A stretch of 64,000 bases of DNA from G963667675 sp963667675 (GCA_963667675.1 OY763929.1:1984001-2048000), one strand, 5' to 3'; positions 44,430-53,696 are shown, counted from the stretch's first letter. Numbers and translations: made by a program. Notes: generated by a model not told the origin, from the letters alone.

Positions 44430-44460
44430 AGAGGCCCCGCCATGGCGGGGTCTCTTTCTT
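44430..44460 (+). terminator. Rho-independent terminator after the HTH gene
   Basis: Stem GAGGCCCCGCC/GGCGGGGTCTC with a short loop, followed by TTTCTTTG: a textbook GC stem and T-rich tail. The rest of 44325-44702 shows no gene apart from a promoter near 44655. Confidence 0.85.
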
Positions 44461-44654
44461 TGTTTGGGCAATCCCGAGCATTGAGACTTCCCCGTATCCC
44501 TTCAGGCTAAATTCTAAACTGTTTCCGTTTGGGACAATTCTGTCATAGGGATCCTAGTCCCCAATTGTGAGCCGCGTCTTGCGGCGTCGTGCAATGATTC
44601 GTCGAAGGTAATACACGAAAGCGGCATGACCCAAGCCCTCGTTTACCTACAGAC

Positions 44655-44663
44655 TGGTATACT
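44655..44663 (+). promoter_or_regulatory. Extended -10 promoter for the repeat-protein gene
   Basis: TGGTATACT is an extended -10 element (TG-N-TATACT); no good -35 is present. It lies about 40 bp before ATG 44703 and could drive the repeat-protein gene and the following CHAT-like gene. Confidence 0.4.
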
Positions 44664-44702
44664 GGACGCTAGTCATGCCGACGCCACCCTAAATGAGAGG
44701 TA

Positions 44703-45023
44703 ATGATGGACTCAGTCAGCACCGGAAATACCGCCATAGGCTTCGTTGCAGTAGGCCGCCATAATGCCATTGGTCTCGCCGCTGCCAGCACTTTTAATTC
44801 AATCGGCCTTGCTGTCTTCAGCGTCCTCAACGCCTTGGGCATAGTTTCCCTCGGCGTGACAAACGCCGTCGGACTCGTTGCAGTGGGCGGTGTAAACGCC
44901 GTCGGGCTTGTTGCGGTGGGCGGTGTAAACGCCGTTGGCGTCGTCGCCATAGGCGGCATCAACGCAATCGGCGTCGTTGCCGTCGGAGGCATGAACAGCA
45001 AAAGCCCGTTCCCCCTGCAGTAA
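44703..45023 (+). CDS. 11-residue-repeat beta-solenoid-like protein
   Basis: 106 residues from ATG 44703 with GAGAGG upstream. From residue 8 to the end it is nine near-perfect 11-residue units of consensus VxNAVGLVAVG (for example GVNAVGLVAVG, GINAIGVVAVG), encoded by 33-bp repeats that drift only toward the ends. Asn at position 3 and alternating small and beta-branched residues suit a beta-solenoid with stacked asparagines. No signal peptide is apparent although the chain is very hydrophobic. It is 85 bp upstream of the CHAT-like gene and may be co-transcribed. I recognise no family. Confidence 0.7.
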   Translation: MMDSVSTGNTAIGFVAVGRHNAIGLAAASTFNSIGLAVFSVLNALGIVSLGVTNAVGLVAVGGVNAVGLVAVGGVNAVGVVAIGGINAIGVVAVGGMNSKSPFPLQ

Positions 45024-45108
45024 GTGACCCATAGTCGAATATCCTTGGTTCCCCACGGAACCCCGCCGTGCTCGGCTGCTCCAACTCCATCAATCCTGAG
45101 GAAAGCCG

Positions 45109-48100
45109 GTGTCTAAGACGCTGGAAGTAATTGGTCTCCCCGGCCTGGATCAAGTCCAGCTTCGCCTGAGGAGCGGTTCCCAAAGCTCCACCAGCCCGTC
45201 ATTCCCATTCGTTAATCCCCTAGACCAGCCCCTGAGCCGGAAAATGGTCTGGTACTTTCAAGAGTACCTTCACAACCCTTTCGGGGATTCTCAAGCCAAG
45301 GCCCGGCAATTGGAGTCATCGTTCCGGCGCGTCGGCCAGGCCATGTTCGAGGCCGTTTTCCGCAGCAACCCCGAGGCCGCGAGCTACTACTCCACCGCCG
45401 CCACCGATGGATTGGACAACTACGCCCTGACCATCGTATCCGACGACACATCGTTCTTAGCCTTGCCCTGGGAACTCCTTGACGACCCAGACGCCGGCTA
45501 CCTGGCAGGCCGCTTCTCGTCCCTCGTGCGGCAAGGGACCCCGCAGCCCTCAGAATTCAACCATGTCTTACCTGCAGGCCAGCTAAACGTGCTCTTGGTC
45601 TCACCGGCGCCCATTGGCCATGAATTTTCGGCCAGTCTGGCGTGGGAGACGGTGGAGGCCCTGGACTCGTTAGACGTGCATGCGTCCCTGGACTGTTTGC
45701 GTCCGCCCACTTTCGCCGCCTTCTCCCAATACCTGTCCGCCAATCAGCGCCACTACCACCTGGTGCTCTTCGACGGAATATTGTCCTCCGTCCCTGATTC
45801 TCTCCTATTCGAGAGCGCCGCCGGCGAAGCCGAATACGTCCCCGCTGCTAACGTAGCCGAGGTGCTGGCGGGATCAGGAGTCCCCATCGTTCTGCTCAGT
45901 GCCGGAGGCGCCCAGAGTCCGGACATCCCCGATGCCTGGGTGGACACGGCAACGTGCTTGGCCTCCGGCGGCGTGCCCCAAGTGGTCTCTCTCCCATTCC
46001 ACTTGACCAGTCCAGGTGGGCAACTGTTCCTCCAATCGTTTTTCAAGGCCATAGCCCGGGGTTACGGGGCGCCGGAGGCCGTAGCTCAAGCCAGGCGGGC
46101 CCTGATGGACCAACCCCGCCGGCATTCCCCAGCAGGGGACATCATCTTCTGGGACTGGATTAGTCCTGTGGTATTCCAGTCCCAAAACTACACTCCAGCG
46201 CCAATTGAGCCGCCCGCTGCTCCCCAGCCCGGCTTTCCGGTCTTGCCGCAAGAGAACACTGCTACGCAGGAAGACCCTCTTCCCCAAGGAGGTGTCTACG
46301 GCCTGGTTGGCCGCCGCGGCGAACTCCGCCAATTGGAACGCCTCTTTTCTCAGGCCCCGGTGGTGCTGCTTTCCGGCCCAACAGGCATCGGCAAGACCGA
46401 GTTGGCCTTGGGACTGGCCCGGTGGTTATCCCGCACCGGAGCGCGGCCCGGAGGTGTCTTCTATTCCAGCTTCGACGTGGGAGCCGGAGTAGAGCGGGTG
46501 ATTCACGAGGTCGGCACTTCCATTGCAGGCTTGGACTTTGCCGACATGCCGGCTCAACAGCAGCGCGACTGGGTCGTGGAATACCTTGGTAAACACCCGT
46601 CATTGCTTATATTGGACCGACTGGAAAACGTCGCCGGTTTTCCCGCGGCGGGGTCTGGACTGCTGGACGAATCTGAGCAGGCAGAGTTAAACGACTTTCT
46701 TGGGGAGGTTGCACAAGGCGGCCAGACCTGGGTCCTGCTGGTTAGCAGACGGGAGCGGGAAGAATGGCTCCGTACACCCTTCCTGGACTTCAGGCTTACC
46801 GGCCTGAACCAGCGCGACGCCCCGGAATTGGGCACCGAAATCCTGCGCCAGTCTGGGGTCTTCGACTCGCTCCAGGGAGCCGGAATCGACAGCCGGTTGG
46901 GCTCGGACTATTTCAAGCTCCTGGAATTGCTGGGGGGGCACCCTCTTGCCATGCAGGTCGCTTTGCCCTTTTTGAAAGAAGCTCCAGCGTCGATACTAGA
47001 GCAGGAAATCACCCGGAGAACCGCCGAATTGGACCCGGTGGACGGCGAAGAGGCTCGGCCTCCATATCTGACCGCGGTCATGGACGCTGCCTTCTCCAGA
47101 ATGCCCCGGCGCAGCAGGACTCACCTCCCCTTTCTGGCCCTCTTCCAAAGGCGAGTTCTCCTGGACATCCTGACTCACATTACCCAGGAGCAGGCCTACC
47201 GCTCGGTATTGGGCGAGGAACTGGGTTGGGGCGCTTGCCGCACCCTGCTGCGCTCCGCCCTGGCCTCCGGGTTTATGGAACGTGTGACCCCCAGCGTCTA
47301 CCAGATACACCCAGCCTTTCCGTGGTTCTACGGGCGGCAACTCCACCGCCAAGTATCGGCAGCGGGCGTCCGCCGCCTGGAACAAGAGTTCCTCAGGGTC
47401 TACACCGATACCGCCGATTACTTTATGGAAAGTCTTTACGAGGACCAGGAGTCGGCCGCTACCGCCGTCCTGGCCGAAGAAGCCAACCTGTCCCAAGCCA
47501 TCGGCTTGGCTCTGGAAGCCAAGGCGTGGGACCAAGTCCAGGTTCTCGTTCAGCCTTTGGCCCAGGTATACAAGATGCAAAAGCGCCGCCCGGAGTTGCA
47601 GCGATTGCGCCAAAAGTTGCTGGCCGAGGTCGCCCCTGAAACTGGCGGCGCGGACGAAGCCCAAGCCGCCGACGGAATCGACCTCTGGCTGTACCTGGTG
47701 GGCACCGAGGCCGGCGAAGCAGTCGAATTTGGCGAATTGGACTACGGGGAGGACTTGGGCAACCAACTCCTCGATCATCTATCGTCACAGCCTGACAGCG
47801 GCCGGGACCCGCGAGTTGCTGCCATAAACCACCAGCTAGGCGTCATCGCACAACGGCGGCGGCAACTGGAACAGGCCGAGGAGTGGTTCCTCAAGTCCCT
47901 CGCGATTATCGAGCACGGAGAGGACAAGGCGGCTGTCGCCGACGACTACCACAGCCTCGGGCAAGTCAAGCAACACCAGCGGCTCTATGCCGAGGCGCAG
48001 GAATGGTTCAAGAAGTCCCTGGATATTCACCAGGCGCTCCAAGACCCCGAGGAGACGGTGAACGACTATCGGGCGCTGGGCCGGGTATCCCAGTTCAAGT

Positions 48101-48777
48101 TGGAGTACGACGAGGCCGAAAGTTGGTACCAACAGGCCCGGGCCGTTGTAGAGGAACACAGGGACGAAGAGACCTCCATTTTGGTGTATCACGAGTTGGG
48201 TACCGTCTACCACGCCCGCTACCTCTTCGACCAAGCCGAGTCCTGGTTCCGTCAAGCCCTGTATCTCAGCGATCAGTTGGGCAAGCCCCGCCAAATGGCC
48301 GTGGAGTTTCACCACCTGGGGCGTCTGGCCCAGAACCGCGGCCTCTTGTACGAGGACGCCGAAAATTGGTACCTGCTGGCCCTGGAGAAATTCGAGGAAC
48401 TTGGCGACCGCAGAAGCGCCGGCGACCAGTGCCGCCAGTTGGGGGTCCTGTTTCACGAGCAGCAGAAACTCGATGAAGCCGAACGGTGGTACTTGCGGGC
48501 CAAGGATATGTTTGACGAGGCAGGAGATGTCCAGCGCATCGCCAGCACCTACGGACAGTTGGCCGTGCTGGCCGAAGACCGGGGCGACCTTACCGGCGCT
48601 CTCGAGTGGGCGGGCCGGACTTACAGCCTCGTAGTCGACCACGACCTTCCCTTGCTGTCCAACGTCAAGTCGCACTTGGCCCGCCTGCGGCGCAAATACG
48701 GCGTTGACGCCTTCGCTCAATGGTGGCGGGGGACCTTCGGAGGCGACCCGCCCGCCGACCTGGATGTAGAAGACTAG
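45109..48777 (+). CDS. CHAT-like / STAND NTPase / TPR protein
   Basis: 1222 residues from GTG 45109, with GAGGAAAG upstream. Residues about 100-355 form a CHAT protease-like domain (FLALPWELLDDP, then GVPQVVSLPFHL and AVAQARRAL), but the catalytic His site reads LVLFDGILS instead of xFxGHG, and the Cys site reads VLLSAGGAQS instead of LNAC, so peptidase activity is probably lost. An NTPase follows: Walker A GPTGIGKT (423-430), Walker B LLILDRLE (499-506), then a winged-helix region with YQIHPAFPWFYG. Residues about 870-1200 are TPR units with repeated EAEEWF/AESWYQQA helices. STAND architectures of this type serve in signalling, cell death or phage defence; here the role is unproved. Confidence 0.85.
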   Translation: MSKTLEVIGLPGLDQVQLRLRSGSQSSTSPSFPFVNPLDQPLSRKMVWYFQEYLHNPFGDSQAKARQLESSFRRVGQAMFEAVFRSNPEAASYYSTAATDGLDNYALTIVSDDTSFLALPWELLDDPDAGYLAGRFSSLVRQGTPQPSEFNHVLPAGQLNVLLVSPAPIGHEFSASLAWETVEALDSLDVHASLDCLRPPTFAAFSQYLSANQRHYHLVLFDGILSSVPDSLLFESAAGEAEYVPAANVAEVLAGSGVPIVLLSAGGAQSPDIPDAWVDTATCLASGGVPQVVSLPFHLTSPGGQLFLQSFFKAIARGYGAPEAVAQARRALMDQPRRHSPAGDIIFWDWISPVVFQSQNYTPAPIEPPAAPQPGFPVLPQENTATQEDPLPQGGVYGLVGRRGELRQLERLFSQAPVVLLSGPTGIGKTELALGLARWLSRTGARPGGVFYSSFDVGAGVERVIHEVGTSIAGLDFADMPAQQQRDWVVEYLGKHPSLLILDRLENVAGFPAAGSGLLDESEQAELNDFLGEVAQGGQTWVLLVSRREREEWLRTPFLDFRLTGLNQRDAPELGTEILRQSGVFDSLQGAGIDSRLGSDYFKLLELLGGHPLAMQVALPFLKEAPASILEQEITRRTAELDPVDGEEARPPYLTAVMDAAFSRMPRRSRTHLPFLALFQRRVLLDILTHITQEQAYRSVLGEELGWGACRTLLRSALASGFMERVTPSVYQIHPAFPWFYGRQLHRQVSAAGVRRLEQEFLRVYTDTADYFMESLYEDQESAATAVLAEEANLSQAIGLALEAKAWDQVQVLVQPLAQVYKMQKRRPELQRLRQKLLAEVAPETGGADEAQAADGIDLWLYLVGTEAGEAVEFGELDYGEDLGNQLLDHLSSQPDSGRDPRVAAINHQLGVIAQRRRQLEQAEEWFLKSLAIIEHGEDKAAVADDYHSLGQVKQHQRLYAEAQEWFKKSLDIHQALQDPEETVNDYRALGRVSQFKLEYDEAESWYQQARAVVEEHRDEETSILVYHELGTVYHARYLFDQAESWFRQALYLSDQLGKPRQMAVEFHHLGRLAQNRGLLYEDAENWYLLALEKFEELGDRRSAGDQCRQLGVLFHEQQKLDEAERWYLRAKDMFDEAGDVQRIASTYGQLAVLAEDRGDLTGALEWAGRTYSLVVDHDLPLLSNVKSHLARLRRKYGVDAFAQWWRGTFGGDPPADLDVED

Positions 48778-48904
48778 GCCACACCCACTTATCTGCCTGC
48801 ACTCGCTGCAACTTGCGCCGTGCGCCCTTCCGGGTTACATTGAAAATGTAGCCGGTTATCGTTTCATGAGCCGTCCCCAAGCTGCGTCTCAAGGAGTAGA
48901 CACC

Positions 48905-49750
48905 ATGGCCGTTGGAATCTCCGCTCCCCTGCCTGCTTACACTATGGACCCGGCGTTTATGGCCAGGAAAGCCGAAGAATTGAGCTTCGACTCGATATGG
49001 TTCGCCGAACACCCTATTCTCCCGGTACACTCCGACACCCCCTTCCCCAGGGGCGACGGGCGCATCCCGGAAACCTACCGCCACTTCACCGACCCGTACA
49101 TCGCCCTGGCCAGGGCTTCAGCGGTCACCACCAAGATTAAGCTGGGTACCGGAATTACCTTGGTTCCCGAGCGCAACCCCTTGGTGCTGGCCAAGCAGAT
49201 CGCCGCCTTGGACCACTACAGCGGCGGCAGATTCCTGTTCGGCATCGGCGCAGGGTGGAACCGGGAGGAGACCACCATGATGGGCGGCGATTTCGAGCAC
49301 CGCTGGACCCAGACCCGGGAAGCCATCCTGGCCATGAAGGAGCTCTGGACCAAGGATGAAGCCGAGTTTCACGGCCGCTACTTCGATTTCCCGCCCGTCT
49401 ATTGCTACCCAAAACCGGCCCAAAAGCCGCACCCTCCCGTCATCCTCGGCGGTCACGCTCCCAACGTGCTGCAACGCATCATCCGGTGGGGCGACGGCTG
49501 GCTTCCCAACCGGGCCAACCCGCCTATGGTCGAAGACAGCCGCAAGCAACTAGACGCCCTGGCCGCAGAACGGGGCCGCGACCCTTCCTCTATCTCTATA
49601 TCCGTATCCGGCCAGCCTCCCGACCGGGCCGTGATTCAGTCCTTTCTGGACGCCGGCGCAGACCGGGTCTTGGTGTATCCCGAACACTGCGACACCGACG
49701 CTGAGTTGGGCGAGCAGATGGAGCGGATTGCGGAGAAGGTATTCCGTTAA
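48905..49750 (+). CDS. Luciferase-like monooxygenase family oxidoreductase (F420 type)
   Basis: 281 residues from ATG 48905, eight bases after AAGGAG; an upstream ATG at 48866 lacks a ribosome site. The TIM-barrel markers are AEELSFDSIWFAEHPIL, KIKLGTGITLVPERNPLVLAKQIAALDHYSGGR, FGIGAGWNREE, and PPVILGGHAPNVLQRIIRWGDGWLPN. This belongs to the F420-dependent LLM class related to Mycobacterium enzymes. Encoded after the CHAT-like protein and just before an MmgE/PrpD protein; a partner role in the same pathway is possible. Substrate unknown. Confidence 0.9.
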   Translation: MAVGISAPLPAYTMDPAFMARKAEELSFDSIWFAEHPILPVHSDTPFPRGDGRIPETYRHFTDPYIALARASAVTTKIKLGTGITLVPERNPLVLAKQIAALDHYSGGRFLFGIGAGWNREETTMMGGDFEHRWTQTREAILAMKELWTKDEAEFHGRYFDFPPVYCYPKPAQKPHPPVILGGHAPNVLQRIIRWGDGWLPNRANPPMVEDSRKQLDALAAERGRDPSSISISVSGQPPDRAVIQSFLDAGADRVLVYPEHCDTDAELGEQMERIAEKVFR

Positions 49751-49834
49751 GCCCGCGTTTCCCGGCGGCCGGTTGCCGAGGCATGCAGAACAGCCGCCAG
49801 CGTCCAGCCGGGGTGGGCGCGAGCAGGACCCAAC

Positions 49835-51193
49835 ATGGACGACACAACTAAGCTAATATGCTCCTACGCCATCGGGCTGAAGTTCGATGACCTTGGCCCT
49901 GAGACGGTGCACCAGGCCAAGCGGACTGTCATAGATACCCTGGGCTGCGCTATGGGAGGGTTTTCCTCCCGGCCGGCGCAGATCTCCCGTGACTTGGCTC
50001 TCAGGGTGGCAAGTTCGACCCCCTCAAGAGTGCTTGGCACAGCCAGCTACAGCTCTCCCGACATGGCCGCCTTCGCCAACGGCGTTATGTTACGTTACCT
50101 GGACTGCAACGATTGCTACTTCTCGCCGGGAGGGGGTCATCCCAGCGACATGATTCCCGCCGCCATGGCCCCGGCTGGACCGTCCGGCTGTGACGGCCAA
50201 ACATTCATCACCAGTGTCGTACTGGCCTATGAAGTCTTCTGCCGGCTCTCCGACAAGGTGGTTGCCTCCGGCCTGGGTTGGGACCAGGGAATGTTCGGCG
50301 TCATCGGGGCCGCCTGCGCCTCCGGCAAAGCGCTTGGGCTGGACCGGGAGCAAATGGCCCACGCAGTGTCCCTCGCCCTTGTTCCCAACCTTCCCCTGGG
50401 CGTCACCCGCACGGGGGAACTGTCCATGTGGAAGGGATGCGCCGGCGCCAACGCCGCCAGGGCCGGGGTATTTGCCGCCCAGTTGGCTGCGGAAGGCATG
50501 ACCGGGCCTCCGGAGCCTTTCGAGGGCCGGAGGGGACTGTGGGCCCAGGCAGTCGGCAGTCCGGTGCAGGTTGACGGCCTGGCTCAGCCTGGACAATCGT
50601 TCGCAATTTGTGAGACGACGTTCAAGTCGTACCCCTCTCAGATTCATACCCAGGGTCCCATCGCCCTCGCCCTGGAGCTGAGGCCACAAGTGGCTGTCGA
50701 TGACATCGAGTCGATCATGGTCCACGCTTACCGGGCCGCCGCCGACAACCGGGTCTCCAACCCGGAAAAGTGGGCGCCCAAGACCCGGGAAACGGCCGAC
50801 CACAGCATCCCCTACCTGATAGCAGTGGCCTTGCAAGACGGCGCAGTGGCCGCCGACAGCTTCTCCGGCCAACGGCTGCAAGACCCCTCCCTGGCGGCCT
50901 TGGTGGGCAAGATAGACGTACAGGAAGACGAAGAGTACACCCGGAGGTACCCGGCGGAGTTGAACTGCCGAATCGACGTGGCCGCCAAGTCGGGGGGCAT
51001 CTACTCCGCCAGCGCTCCGTACCCCAAGGGCCACCGTGCGAACCCGATGACCGATGCCGAGGTCGAGGCCAAGTTCCGCAGTCTCGCCTCAGAGACGCTG
51101 AGCGACTCCCAGTGCGACCGGGCGTTGGACATCGCCTGGGCCCTGGACAGGCAACCAGACCTGTCCGCTCTCTTCGACGCTTTGGTCGTCTAA
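49835..51193 (+). CDS. MmgE/PrpD family protein
   Basis: 452 residues of the 2-methylcitrate dehydratase/iminodisuccinate epimerase superfamily. The helical core starts LICSYAIGLKFDDLGPETVHQAKRTVIDTLGCAMGG, has LRYLDCNDCYFSPGGGHPSDMIPAAMA with the conserved catalytic-region His, an ALGLDREQMAHAVSLAL segment, and the small domain from SYPSQIHTQGPIALAL. Residues that define true PrpD (methylcitrate dehydration) are not complete, and no prpB/prpC genes are nearby, so the reaction is uncertain: an isomerase or dehydratase of a carboxylic acid is likely. Confidence 0.88.
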   Translation: MDDTTKLICSYAIGLKFDDLGPETVHQAKRTVIDTLGCAMGGFSSRPAQISRDLALRVASSTPSRVLGTASYSSPDMAAFANGVMLRYLDCNDCYFSPGGGHPSDMIPAAMAPAGPSGCDGQTFITSVVLAYEVFCRLSDKVVASGLGWDQGMFGVIGAACASGKALGLDREQMAHAVSLALVPNLPLGVTRTGELSMWKGCAGANAARAGVFAAQLAAEGMTGPPEPFEGRRGLWAQAVGSPVQVDGLAQPGQSFAICETTFKSYPSQIHTQGPIALALELRPQVAVDDIESIMVHAYRAAADNRVSNPEKWAPKTRETADHSIPYLIAVALQDGAVAADSFSGQRLQDPSLAALVGKIDVQEDEEYTRRYPAELNCRIDVAAKSGGIYSASAPYPKGHRANPMTDAEVEAKFRSLASETLSDSQCDRALDIAWALDRQPDLSALFDALVV

Positions 51194-51219
51194 GGTCATA
51201 AGGCGGCGCACACCGCGGT

Positions 51220-52710
51220 CTACTCCGGCTTCGGGAAGGGCCACCACTGGGGGTAGTCCCTGAGGCGCAGGTGGCGGAACAGCCCCGGATGCACGTCTAC
51301 GGCCAGCTTCATGGCGTCAAGCACTGGGGCCCTGACGGCGAAGTGGGCCAGGTCCGACGTCCGCAGCTTGAACAGGTGGTAGCACTCCCGCAGGTTCATC
51401 TTGCACAGCAGCCGGCGGTAGTGGGCGTGGGTCACCAGGTACTGGGCGGTCCAGGGCAAGCGGCCGTGCACCGCCCGGAAGGCCGAGTCTGAGACCTCCA
51501 CAGCCTGTTGGAACTCGTCTTTCAGCCCTGCTTCCACCTGCAGGTCGGGGACCTGGTAGCCAAGGTCTACGGTCAACGGCTGGGGCAGGTGGGACATCAT
51601 CCTGTGCCGCTTCAGTTCCCGGTACGCGCCGTAGTCGAGCACGAACTCGAAGGTGTAGTCCACAAGCTCGCACTCGCGGGCCGGCGCGTCGTGGTCGCCA
51701 AGGCCGGCGAAACTCCGGTCGATAATCTCAAGCCTGGCTTCGGGAGTCATTAGCTCGACCTGCCGCTGCACCCGGTCGAAAGGCTCGTCCGAGTAGCGGT
51801 ACAGGAGGGCCGCCGCCAGCTTCTCCTCGGCTCGGCGGTCCCACTCCACCAATTTCACCTGCCAGGTCGCGCCGCCCGGCCCCGCGTCTTCGGATGTTCC
51901 CGTATCCGGCGCGCCGTCGGCGGCGTCGGAAAGGTGACTGCCGGTCATCTCCCGCTGGACGCCGGGCATTCCGGCCAGGTAGGGGTTCAGGTCGGCGTAC
52001 TTGATTAGCGTGGGGGCGATGTTCCGGCCTTGGCGACGGATTTCCAGGCCCAACTCCCGCTCCTCGTCCAACTCAGAGGACATGAGCTTGGAGACGGCGT
52101 GCTCCAGCACCCTGGCGTTGGCAGTGACCCCCACGTTGGTAAGGGTGGAGGCGGGCAGCAGGGCGCGGCAGCTATCGGTGGCGATGCGCCGCAGCCGCAG
52201 GTTGTAGGCCGAGTCTCTCTCGCGCTCCCGTTGGGGATGGACCCGGCGCAAGTGGTCGATAGACCGGTCGATGATCTCCCGGTAGGCCGCGAAAAGCCCG
52301 CGGCAGGCCTCGTTGTAACGCTCGGCCAACTCCGGCTCGGCATCCAGTTCCCGGGGGAAGTAGAAGTCGCCGGGGGGAATAACCTGGTAGCGGGAAGACT
52401 TCTCGGTGTAGGACGCCAGCCGGTTGTCTTCCAGCCCGTCACAGGCCAGGCGGGAGACGTTCTCCACTGCCAGGTGCACCACGGCGTGCTCGGCGACTGA
52501 GGCGTGGCCGTAGCCCAGCACCCACCTCTCGTGGAAGTCGGCGGCCTTTTCCTCGCTCACCTGCCGGGCAATCTCGTCGAAGGGCTCAGGACGGCGGGAG
52601 GTCATGGCGAAGGCCACGGCTATCTGCTCTTCGGTCAGGTCCCGGGCGTCCAACGGATAGACGCGGCGCGTGGCGGCGGTTGGGTCGCCTTGTGTCTCAG
52701 CCTTGGTCAT
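51220..52710 (-). CDS. thyX: Double-domain FAD-dependent thymidylate synthase-like protein
   Basis: About 496 residues, twice the usual ThyX length. Domain 1 (about 30-245) has ERWVLGYGHASVAEHAVVHLAVENVSRL and SYTEKSSRYQ, the flavin/dUMP signature in altered form; domain 2 (about 285-495) has EFVLDYGAYRELKRHRMMSHLPQPLT, which is the ThyX motif RHR-x. The start ATG 52710 is used because GGAGAGG lies nine bases upstream; ATG 52728 would add six residues. ThyX methylates dUMP using FADH2 and methylene-tetrahydrofolate; each fused half provides part of the active sites, so one composite active enzyme per chain is plausible. Confidence 0.85.
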   Translation of the reverse strand: MTKAETQGDPTAATRRVYPLDARDLTEEQIAVAFAMTSRRPEPFDEIARQVSEEKAADFHERWVLGYGHASVAEHAVVHLAVENVSRLACDGLEDNRLASYTEKSSRYQVIPPGDFYFPRELDAEPELAERYNEACRGLFAAYREIIDRSIDHLRRVHPQRERERDSAYNLRLRRIATDSCRALLPASTLTNVGVTANARVLEHAVSKLMSSELDEERELGLEIRRQGRNIAPTLIKYADLNPYLAGMPGVQREMTGSHLSDAADGAPDTGTSEDAGPGGATWQVKLVEWDRRAEEKLAAALLYRYSDEPFDRVQRQVELMTPEARLEIIDRSFAGLGDHDAPARECELVDYTFEFVLDYGAYRELKRHRMMSHLPQPLTVDLGYQVPDLQVEAGLKDEFQQAVEVSDSAFRAVHGRLPWTAQYLVTHAHYRRLLCKMNLRECYHLFKLRTSDLAHFAVRAPVLDAMKLAVDVHPGLFRHLRLRDYPQWWPFPKPE

Positions 52711-53131
52711 CCGGCCGGGCCTCTCCATGGCGCCGGCATATCAACCTGTATCACCATTACAAGCCTGTTTCCCAGGGTCTTGCCTCCAGAGAGGTCCCGG
52801 AGACGCTTTCGAAGGCGGAAATTTTTACCACCGTCCCACTGAGTCCCATTCCGTTCCATTTTTGCGCCCCGGGCCGGTCGGAGGGCAAGGCGGGGGAAAT
52901 TTCAGTTGCCCCACCATTTCCGCTCATTTTCGCCCATTCCGGGAACGCCGCCGGTTGGCGGCAGGCCCCGATGGATATTATAGGGGCCAGGGAACCGGCC
53001 TGGCGCTAGACTCACGCTTCCGCGAGAGTGACGAGCATGTTCGGCGCCAGCGCAGCTTTGCCGGCGGACCACCGACGCCCCTGACAGCCCAGTGCAATCC
53101 TGCCACTCTCTTATAGTAGAGCGGCATCGCC
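52711..53131. promoter_or_regulatory. thyX upstream region with two copies of the ~43-bp motif
   Basis: On the minus strand copy beta (52890-52938) reads AAAATGAGCGGAAATGG, then TGGGGCAACTGAAATTTCCC; copy gamma (52813-52868) reads AAAAATGGAACGGAATGG, GACTCAGTGGGACGGTGG and TAAAAATTTCCGCC. Copy alpha lies at 34994-35036 on the plus strand upstream of the TPP enzyme. They sit upstream of and read towards the gene in each case. No reading frame is convincing in this stretch. Confidence 0.5.
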
Positions 53132-53300
53132 GGGTTGGAAAGGGGGGAAATGTCAGTAATTTGGGGCGGGGCGTCTGAACTGTGATTCGTGGGATTCATG
53201 GGATGGACAGGATGGGGACGGTTTCACTGGCAGCCGGTTCGTCCGTTCGAATGGTTCGACAAGCCCTTCGACTCCCTCAGGAAGGGCTCACCACGAACGG
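53132..53300 (+). repeat. Island-border sequence, copy 3
   Basis: Reads GGTTGGAAAGGGGGGAAATG then TCAGTAATTTGGGGC, CTGAACTGTGATTCGTGGG, ATTCATGGGATGGACAGGAT, CCGGTTCGTCCGTTCG, then TTCGACAAGCC and CACCACGAACGG. It opens island 2 (left end). The first part also matches the outer flank of copy 2. Confidence 0.85.
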
Positions 53301-53329
53301 GATTGTGAAGGGCTCACCACGAACGAGCT

Positions 53330-53660
53330 TTACTTCTTCCGTTCACCCTGAGCTTGTCGAAGGGCTCGCCCCCAACCCGTTATTGCGGCCTCCGAGTCGG
53401 TATCCAGAGATGCGCGGGGCTGGATACCGGCTTTCGCCGGTATGACGGGTTGGGCGCATCGTCCCAGGGCGCCCACCAGGGGCGCCCCTACACCCGGTTG
53501 ACGGTCCGTTCGCGGCGACCCCCTCAACCCGTTCACCCTGAGCTTGTCGAAGGGGTCGCCGCGAAAGGGGCATCCCCCCTAACCCCCCTTGCGTTTCACG
53601 AAGGGGGGGACATCCCCCACAACCACGTAGGGGCGGGTTTGAAACCCGCCCCTACCGGAT
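53330..53660. repeat. Palindromic repeat cluster of island 2
   Basis: Holds CACCCTGAGCTTGTCGAAGG (twice), ATACCGGCTTTCGCCGGTAT (53424-53443), an inverted CAGGGCGCCCACCAGGGGCG element, CCCCCCTTGCGTTTCACGAA + GGGGGG, and the palindrome GTAGGGGCGGGTTTGAAACC... (53627-53655). No gene is encoded between 53301 and 53696. Confidence 0.85.
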
Positions 53661-53696
53661 GGATGTCTGATTCACGGCCCGCGCGGGCCTTTGGCG

